Part shown: piece after piece, positions 56,916 through 64,000 of the stretch
How positions within the stretch are numbered: position 1 is the first letter of the stretch
Layout of the letters: each line of letters opens with the position of its first letter
Source of the DNA: Cercis canadensis
Taxonomy: Eukaryota > Streptophyta > Magnoliopsida > Fabales > Fabaceae
DNA length: 64,000 nt
Reading direction: 5' to 3'
Assembly (NCBI GenBank): GCA_003255065.1
Contig: QAOA01002596.1
Coordinates: forward strand, 1,172,786 to 1,236,785
Made by a program: the position numbers and the translations under genes
Notes under the pieces: model-generated
What the model saw: only the letters and a program-made list of their open reading frames with translations
The model's database searches: none
Told to the model about the DNA's origin: nothing

Positions 56916-59903
56916 CTAAATAAGCTTCTTCTTCTGGAAGAATCGCTTCAAATGCCATAACTGCAAAGCTGAAACTGCAATGCAGATACCCAAGGACATA
57001 ATACTAAACCATGCCACTCTGGTGTTTGTCCTTTCGCTCACAGTCCTCATTTCTGCTTCTCTGAATAAATACGGAAAGAAAAATATATATCAGAGAAGTT
57101 CATAACAAAATACATGATCTTTTTTCTTTTTGCCCGGGACGCGGCACAGGAGGGGTGGGGTGTGAGGATCACAGAAAAATAATTACCTGCTCTTAAGATA
57201 GATCAAATTCTCATGGATGGCCTCCACTGCTCCTTCCAGCTTTCTCAACTCAAGCTCAACTCCCTAGATGATGACAACATGTAGGAGACAGATGTGAGAG
57301 TACTTAAAAAGCAAGAGAAGCTAAGTAAAGTAAAGGAAAGACTATAACAAAGTTCCTACATAGTAACTAATAAGTCAATTTACTTTACAGTTTCTACACA
57401 ACATAAGTTTTCCAACATTATAAGCTGCCATTTTTTACCAACCCTGGATATAAAAAGGCTAGGGGTAATCCCTTAATAAATGAAGAGGGAAAGAAAAAGA
57501 GATTGGGGATTTGAAATATCAATCTTCCTATGGATTAAAAAAAATTGCAACATCATTTAAACAAAAAAAGAGAAAGTAGGTAAAGATTACTATAGGATGA
57601 TACTAATATTTATGTCCGCCACCATATGAGGCCTCCAGTTTGTTTTATCTAGTATGCTTGAGTGCTTCATGCTAGCATCCAGGAAGGTTTGCAATTACTG
57701 AAAGTTTTGCAGCTTATATAGCAAAAAGAATTAAAGGATATTATTAAACTAGAAAAAAAAAATTTAAAAAGAAAAACCTTTTTCAGAACAGAACCTACAT
57801 TCGTTCTTGTTACCCCTTTGAGTAAAAGTTGGTCCCTTGAAAGGTAGAGCCAGAAGTTCTAAATGAAATTCGTAGGTAGAGAGAAAATTAAAGATATTAA
57901 TGAGATTTTTACCTCAATCTTTTCTTTTCTTGCAACTGACTCCCAATCCTTGGCTGCAATTCCAGTCCTCCAATCAAGGTTGACATTAACATCTCCACCT
58001 CCTTGATTATGACCATCCACCCAGAAGCACGCCAGGTAGTTCCCAGCCTCATGAGTTGTAAACGCAAATTGACCATGTGTTGTATTCTCCCTATGATGGA
58101 GAATGTTTCCATATGGTGATGTCACCTAAAGTACATATATTACAACTAAAATCGAGCAAGAAATTTGAAAAAAAAATAATAATAATAAATCTTAACAACA
58201 AGTTCTTGTCTCAAGGTTGTCAACCATGCATCAATCCAAGTTAGATTTTCTCCTTACTCCTTAGGGAGGACGTGGGAAGAATAACAAGTAAGAGATAACG
58301 AGCTCAAACTAATAATATTACTATCTAAATAATTTGAGTTAACCAGCTAGCATGATGAGCTAAGAGAAGGAGCTTTAGACAGAAATTAAACTATCAGTAT
58401 CATCTGCGGTAAATGATTGTATCTACAAGAAGAAGTGCATGCATTTCACATTCATTCAACCTCCATTTACATACAGAGTAAGACCATTTTATTTGAAGTT
58501 TGCAAGCCATTGTTCCATGACCCACCTGGGTAACTCAGGCAAGTGACCGCTAGACACTTATATCAATTCATCTATTGAGCAATTATTGATGTCTCCTGCT
58601 CTGCCATCTTGGCAATAGCTCAGGACATAAGGGGTACTAGTCTAACAATGTTATGCAATAAAAATCAAAACAAGGCAATACCCCATTAACAAGTGAACCA
58701 CATTGTAAGTGTTCCACAATCAAAACATTATTACAAATTCTTAATAATTTCCAGATGGCCTTCTTGCGTGACAAAAAGGTCTATTTTTCAATAAGAACAT
58801 ACTCAAAACTAAGCTCAAGATGATCCAGGTCCAGAAATAAACCATCTCACACCAATGATGCAGAAAATTCAAGCAATAAAAATTACATTTAATGAGAAAT
58901 CTATGCAAAACAAACAAAGAGGTGACAGCTGTCAAGTTTAAAATACTACAGAAGTAGGCCAAACCAAATAAGCCAGCAGTCAGCATCCAAGTAGAAAAGT
59001 ACAGAAGAATTTCACATCAAAATAAGGTACTCGGATCAGACATTTCCAAATGCAAATATCTAATTTAACATACAAAGGGCAAGGTTTACTGATCATGGTC
59101 CATAATATGATCAACCAACCAATCACTTTTGCAAGTAGTCCCTCACCAGTGATAATTATTCCTTTTTGTATAACACATCTCACCAAATCCTCTCTTCTTT
59201 CATTTTAGGCCAAAATATATTAGTGTTTACATCACCTTCCGATTCACCAACTAATTTTACAAAGTCAATACTCAATTTCAGATGATAAATGATTCCAATT
59301 TCAAATCACTTGAAACAAGATGGGGGCATCACGTAATCAATACATCTCGATCAACACAATTAAGAGCTCAACAAAATATACCAGTCCAGGACCAGGCAAC
59401 AATACCCAACAATTATCCCAGGCACACACTAATACAATAGTCACATAATAAGCAGTTCAGGTACATCAATATCTCTAATTCACCCCTCGCATTATAGGTT
59501 ATTTGCACAAAATTCAGGAATCAAAGTCTTTTCTTCTCGATTTTCTCGGAAACGAAACATATGGGACGAGGAATTAGGCAAATAAATTTTACACCCTAAT
59601 TGATCCCCGATCGAAGTGCACCCACACATCCCCTCTCCTCTCCCCCTATCCAAAAAAAGAGTCAAATTTATCAGAGAAACCGAAAAATTATACCTTGACA
59701 GAGATGGCGGGGTGGTGGGAATGATCGTCAGTGACGACAACGTAATCAGCCAAAACGACGACGTTATTCTGGATTTCTTCGGAAACGCACTTGGTGCCGG
59801 AGCTGGGTAAGGTGAGCCAGATAGCCTGAGCCGTTGGCAGAAGAGCGGTTGAGAATAAGCCGAGGAGTAAGAAGAAGGGTAACAAGATAACTATCTTCTC
59901 CAT
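56916..59903 (-). CDS. p24-delta family cargo receptor (transmembrane emp24 protein)
   Basis: p24 proteins are type I membrane proteins cycling between ER and Golgi in COPI/COPII vesicles as cargo receptors. Four minus-strand exons (59694-59903, 57913-58125, 57187-57263 and 56916-57060) keep phase and give 214 residues, the usual length. The start is the ATG at 59903. A signal peptide covers residues 1-27, ending TAQA. The GOLD domain follows ([17 protein letters not shown], later [14 protein letters not shown] with the paired cysteine). Then come a coiled-coil segment ([20 protein letters not shown]), a membrane helix, and a cytosolic tail RFFQKKKLI. The FF and dilysine motifs fit COPII/COPI binding. 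All splice sites are canonical. Intron 1 is 1.6 kb. Confidence 0.92.
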
Positions 59904-60161
59904 AGCCCTTCTCTCTCTCGTTTTCTCACTCTAAGAATGTTTCTCTTTCTTTCTCTGCAATCTGAGCAGTGTCGTTTGGCTATGGGAAACACGGGACGAG
60001 AAGCTCTTCGAAGACGATGAAAAACGTCACGCTTTGGATCTGTTTCTGTTTCTGCCTCTGATGGTTGGTGCTCTAATTTCAGTTTTCTTTCCCTCGTCAA
60101 TTTTTTTTTTTTTTTTTTTTATTTTGTATTTTTCCTTTTCTTTTGTTTTTTGGGTTATCAT

Positions 60162-60162
<1 letters not shown>
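59904..60162 (-). promoter_or_regulatory. Upstream region of the p24 gene
   Basis: A leader rich in AG on the minus strand (CTCTCTC-type on the plus) precedes the ATG. T-runs near 60100-60120. No clear TATA box was identified. Confidence 0.35.

Positions 60163-60226
<64 letters not shown>
60163..60226. repeat. 64-nt poly-T run
   Basis: An uninterrupted T-run. Its true length is uncertain, as such runs are often misassembled. The open frames that cross it are not genes. Confidence 0.9.
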
Positions 60227-62368
60227 CTTTTGGGTTTGTTAAGCTACCTATCTGGAGGTGTAGCTACCCACCCTTTAATAAAAGGTGACCTAAAGATTGA
60301 ATTTAGTTTCATTGTAAAGATATTAAAAAATTGAATTACATAATATATAATAAAATATATAATTACTTATAAAATGCAAGAATGACACAATATAAAAAAG
60401 TATGTCAACTAAAAATTTAATTTTTGTTAAAAAAAAATTGATATGTTTTCTTATATTATGTTGTTCTTACATTTTATAAGAGTTTTTTGTTCTGTCATAT
60501 ATTATGTGACTCAATTTTTTAAAATTTTTACAATGACACCAAATTTAATGGGTGTGTCCTACAAAAACTCACCTAACTGAATAGGAGGATAGCATTACCC
60601 TCCCATTTTTTGTGATCGTAGCATAGCAATTACCTTTTTTTTTTGGGTAAAATATATTTGTTTACAAGGTTTCTTTCCTCCCCTCTTTTTAATTCCAAGT
60701 TAAATATTTCTTTTATTTGTTTTAAAGACTAGAGAGACAATTATATATATAAGGTAAATTTAAATATTTAATTGTATTTATAACTTTTTTTGAAAATAAT
60801 ACATAATTATAATTTTCTTATATATTACATGTGTGAGAGAAATATTAACTTTAAAATATTCATCTTGTCTATTCAAAAAGGAGGGATAATTTTTTAAAAA
60901 TAAAAAATAAAAAATAGGAGAGGCTAGTATCTAGAAATCTATTGTAAATTATTATTTGGTTCTTTAAATTGACATAAAAGATTGTGAGGTTTTAAACATA
61001 TTAGAATTCCAATTTGGTTATTTCCATATTGTATGAAATATCTCACATACTCCTTAGTGTTATGTAGTTATTCAGTTAACATATATAGTTATATGTTAGT
61101 GCTACATTTTATTCTATTTATATATGTGTAATATATGACTATTTTATTCATATATGTAGTTATTAGGTTAAAAATAAATAAAGTAACTATGTAGCCTCTA
61201 TTTAAAAGAATTTATAATTGGTGAGCTTTTTGGCATTATACAAAACTATGAAAAGGAAAAAAAATTACAAAAGGAAATCATTCTTAAAATTAAAGTCTAT
61301 ATTCTTATTGAAGACCTTAGTCTTCATAATATTTCCTCGTCATTCATAGCCCTTTCTTCCTATTTATATATCTAAATCAAATTACCCTTTGCCCTATTGT
61401 CTTAGCTATAAGGCACTCCAAGGGAATTAATAAAAGTAATAGAAAATTTACCTCAACATTTTTTAAGCAAAAACAATACATTATGATATTTTCTTTTGGA
61501 GGTTGAAGCAGCCGCGGGGAAGGATTAGCTTTCATTATCATTTTTGTTAGACACTTAAAATCTAGTCACTTGGCAAAAGACTTTAATACAATAATATTTT
61601 TTTTAATAGTGTATATTATAATTATTTGGTCTTAATAAGAAAACTTTAAAACAACACACAATAATATGCAAGTCTAATGACCTTTGTCAAATAAATCAGA
61701 GTATTTTTCTTTTTCTAACACATTGCACTCTTATATAAAAAAAATGCTAATAATAAAGCTCCATCTTAGTGGGCCAGAACCTCAATCACTTGCTAGGTGG
61801 TTTGGTTTTTTTTTTTTTGTCTGGCTAGGTGGTCACGTTCACTTAAAATCAAGGTTTCACTTGGGTTAGGTGGTTGATTACAATAGATTGGTGGGCCTGA
61901 CAAATGGTGTGTTGATTGGGCCCAAATGAACCAAGCAAATTACCAAATTCCAATGGAGTGATTGGGCCTGCTCCAAATTCTTTGAAGAAGAAGCTGAATA
62001 TGCCCACAAAAAAAAAAAAAAGTAGACAAAGCTGAAAGCTGTTAAAAACAGAAGGACCAGCTTTAGCATGTTGCTACATGATGCCATCATCATTTGTATT
62101 TCAGTGCTTCTCCATTAATATGTTCCCCTCTCAACCACCTCTTAAGTAAGAGCACTAAAGCCATTTATTAAAGAAATGGTATTTGGGTTAAAAAAAGATA
62201 AAAAAAAAAAGAAACTAACTTTGTTTATTGTCCAATAAATGTTAGTGGATTCGGCATGTCCTTTTTTTTTTTTTTTTTAGCCAATCAATAGGTCGCTGCA
62301 TATAATTTGAGTTTTGTGTAGAGTTGTACTCTTCCACAAGTATTTCCACAAGTTGAAAATAAAAAGAT

Positions 62369-62582
62369 TGTGTTAAATATATTTTTTAAATATTACTTTA
62401 GTTTTAAATTTATTTTTGATATTATTTTAATCGTCAAATAATTATTTTATCCGTCAAATTAATCTTTTAAATAATTATTTTTTATACTACAGATGACTAA
62501 TTTCATAAATAATATGATTATTCAAAAAATAAATTAAAGACTAAAATAATATTTAAAAAATAATTTAAATTTATTTTACCCT
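62369..62582. mobile_element. MITE-like element, copy 2
   Basis: A diverged relative of 17916-18162. It starts TGTTAAATATATTTTTTAAA and ends with TTTATTTTACCCT, and shares the internal ACTACAGATGACTAATTT stretch. Two copies in one window show it is a dispersed family. Confidence 0.5.
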
Positions 62583-63212
62583 AAAAATTTAACACCTTGT
62601 AGTGAAGTAAATAAAAGAAAGCAGAATGTACTAGCATTTAGTCACTTGTCTATTTGCTTGAGTTGGTAAGCCAAACCAGAAGAGACACAACAACGGTCAT
62701 AACTTGTGTCTCCCATTCTAACAAAACTACTTGAGATCTACTGTGGTCATGAGCTGTCCTAATCTTCCTAGTTTCCAAATCTACATGATTTTTCACAAGC
62801 ATGAAAAGGTATTCTTTTGCCGTAAGATTCAAAAAGTTCATAAAAACCATCCATGTTGAGCCTACCAAAATTTCAAAGCAATGGTCCCACTCTTCCACTA
62901 TGATTGAGATTCCATAACTGAGTTAGATTAGATTAGATAAGAGAAGAAAAGCCATCCTCCAAACCTTATCTGCACCATATACAAAGAAAGCTTATTCCTT
63001 TCCTTTCTCTAAATGAGAGGAAAAGAAGCTCCAACGGTTCTATTTCCTTTGCATACAAAAGTAGGTTTAATTAATATAACCAACATTTAATTAATATATT
63101 AAAAAAAATAAGAGGATTTGAGCCATAATCTTGATGAGCCTATAAAACCCCAAAAAAAATCACAAAAAGAAATTTATTCTAAAGAAGACTTGGTCAAATA
63201 TGGGTTTGGATC

Positions 63213-63282
63213 CACGTGGCTTTGTGGAAATTTTGGCACCAGAATATGTACATATTATTTCCATTATAATAACTTTATAAAA
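63213..63282 (+). promoter_or_regulatory. G-box and TATA box of the last gene
   Basis: CACGTGGC (63213-63220) is a G-box/ABRE-type core. TATAAAAG (63275-63282) is a good TATA box about 100 bp before the ATG at 63380. A TTGACC (W-box core, minus strand) lies at 63192-63197. Confidence 0.6.
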
Positions 63283-63379
63283 GGCAAAATACCCCATCCT
63301 TTATATGATTCTCCATCCACTATTTTTTGCACTAAAAACCATCTGGATCTGATTCTTCAATTCACATTCACATAGAAAA

Positions 63380-63823
63380 ATGGAAGCCCTCCTCTCTGAA
63401 TTCACCTTCCTCTCAGACCAAGCTTTACAAGACAAGAATTTTGATCCCTCAACAATTGAAGATCTCATGAAGCTATTTGAGATTGAATCATACAAGGCAT
63501 GGGCAGCCATGGAACTTGAGCAGCAGAAGGAGGTGGAAGAAGCAGAAGATGCTATGCAACAAGCTGAGGACTACCTTGACTCTGCCATGGAAAGTGCCAT
63601 GGATGAGTTTAGAAGATTTGAAGAGGAGCTTGAAAAGATGTCAAAAGCTGAAATGAACAGCTTAGTTGAAACTGCTGAGAAGGCTAGAAAAATGGGAAAT
63701 GTGATGGAAAAGACAGCAACCATTGCTTCCAAGAAGTATATTGAGGCTGCAATGAACTCAGCTACTGCTTCTATGAAATCAGCTTGGAAAGGATTGTCTT
63801 CTGCCAAGGTTCATCCTTCTTAA
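63380..63823 (+). CDS. Small acidic helical protein of unknown function
   Basis: Single exon, 147 residues, from the ATG at 63380. I do not recognise a named family. The protein is almost entirely alpha-helical by composition. Residues 45-95 are acidic and rich in Glu, Ala and Met (EEAEDAMQQAEDYLDSAMES, then EEELEKMSK), with heptad-like spacing suggesting a coiled coil. The C-terminal 35 residues are rich in Ala, Ser and Lys. No signal peptide or membrane segment is seen. A good TATA box and a short leader support a real gene, and an AATAAA polyadenylation signal is at 63861-63866. Function unknown. Confidence 0.75.
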   Translation: MEALLSEFTFLSDQALQDKNFDPSTIEDLMKLFEIESYKAWAAMELEQQKEVEEAEDAMQQAEDYLDSAMESAMDEFRRFEEELEKMSKAEMNSLVETAEKARKMGNVMEKTATIASKKYIEAAMNSATASMKSAWKGLSSAKVHPS

Positions 63824-63860
63824 CAGCCATCTTTTGGCAATGGATTCAAGTTAAGCCCAC

Positions 63861-63866
63861 AATAAA
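63861..63866 (+). terminator. AATAAA polyadenylation signal
   Basis: A canonical AATAAA lies 38 bp past the stop of the 147-residue gene. Confidence 0.6.
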
Positions 63867-64000
63867 ATACTTCTGATTTAACCTTTTCTGTTATTTTCAA
63901 TTCTTAGATTGCTGCTTTTAGAAATTTGGTAATTAGATAATTACAAGTGTACCAAAATAGAGACATTGAAGATTCCGAAACAAGTGGGGGCAAAAAAGCA

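Larger units (their letters stand above)
60227..63379. other. Long AT-rich intergenic stretch
   Basis: No gene recognised apart from the MITE-like relative at 62369-62582. The window's last gene has its promoter at the right end. Confidence 0.55.

Noticed and set aside
60034-60334. Open frames crossing the poly-T run (poly-Phe)
   Set aside because: Produced by the homopolymer; not protein-like.
62650-62898. 82-codon minus-strand frame starting MEEWDHCFEIL
   Set aside because: Looks somewhat protein-like, but there is no recognised family, promoter or exon context, so it is not listed as a gene.

Overview
This is nuclear DNA from a eudicot plant. The genes carry AT-rich GT-AG introns, the intergenic DNA is AT-rich and full of transposon remains, and every recognisable gene belongs to a plant family. 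The F-box gene and the PPR gene look like the Arabidopsis genes At1g10780 and At1g10910, which suggests conserved microsynteny. The species cannot be fixed from the sequence alone.

Layout. 0.9-16.3 kb is gene-dense and mostly intact: a RING-H2 E3 ligase (+), a plastid rhomboid protease (+, nine exons), an alpha-crystallin-domain protein of the IDM2/IDM3 type with a 30-residue repeat array (+), and a DUF7036-like proline-rich membrane protein (-). 16.4-31 kb is repeat-rich: a MITE-like element, an almost perfect 0.9-kb inverted repeat, a Harbinger-type element carrying an NBS-LRR fragment, an EIX-type LRR receptor-like protein gene with one in-frame stop, an LRR relic, and a putative 4.2-kb Helitron.

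31-56 kb is a mosaic of segmental duplications. An F-box gene and a B3 (DUF313) gene occur twice in direct orientation, about 19 kb apart. Between the copies lie a frameshifted F-box/DUF295 gene, a decayed PPR gene, and two copies of a MAPKKK-type kinase, one apparently intact and one dead. The two copies have decayed in a complementary way: the left block keeps the F-box promoter side but a shortened B3 gene, and the right block keeps the full B3 gene but not the F-box upstream exon.

56.9-64 kb returns to ordinary single-copy sequence: a p24-delta cargo receptor (-), a long intergenic stretch with a 64-nt poly-T run and a second MITE-like copy, and a small acidic helical protein (+).

Assembly quality needs care. 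There are ten N runs (nine single Ns and one NNNN). Eight of the single Ns have near-identical direct copies of 26 to about 530 bp next to them, as expected for unmerged contig overlaps. These copies distort gene models at 42.4, 46.2, 48.7 and 54.7 kb. No tRNA, rRNA or CRISPR was seen. No novel multi-gene system is evident. The most unusual items are the giant inverted repeat, the gene-fragment-carrying Harbinger element with its paralogous empty site, the minisatellite in the IDM-like gene, and the reciprocal decay of the duplicated F-box/B3 block.
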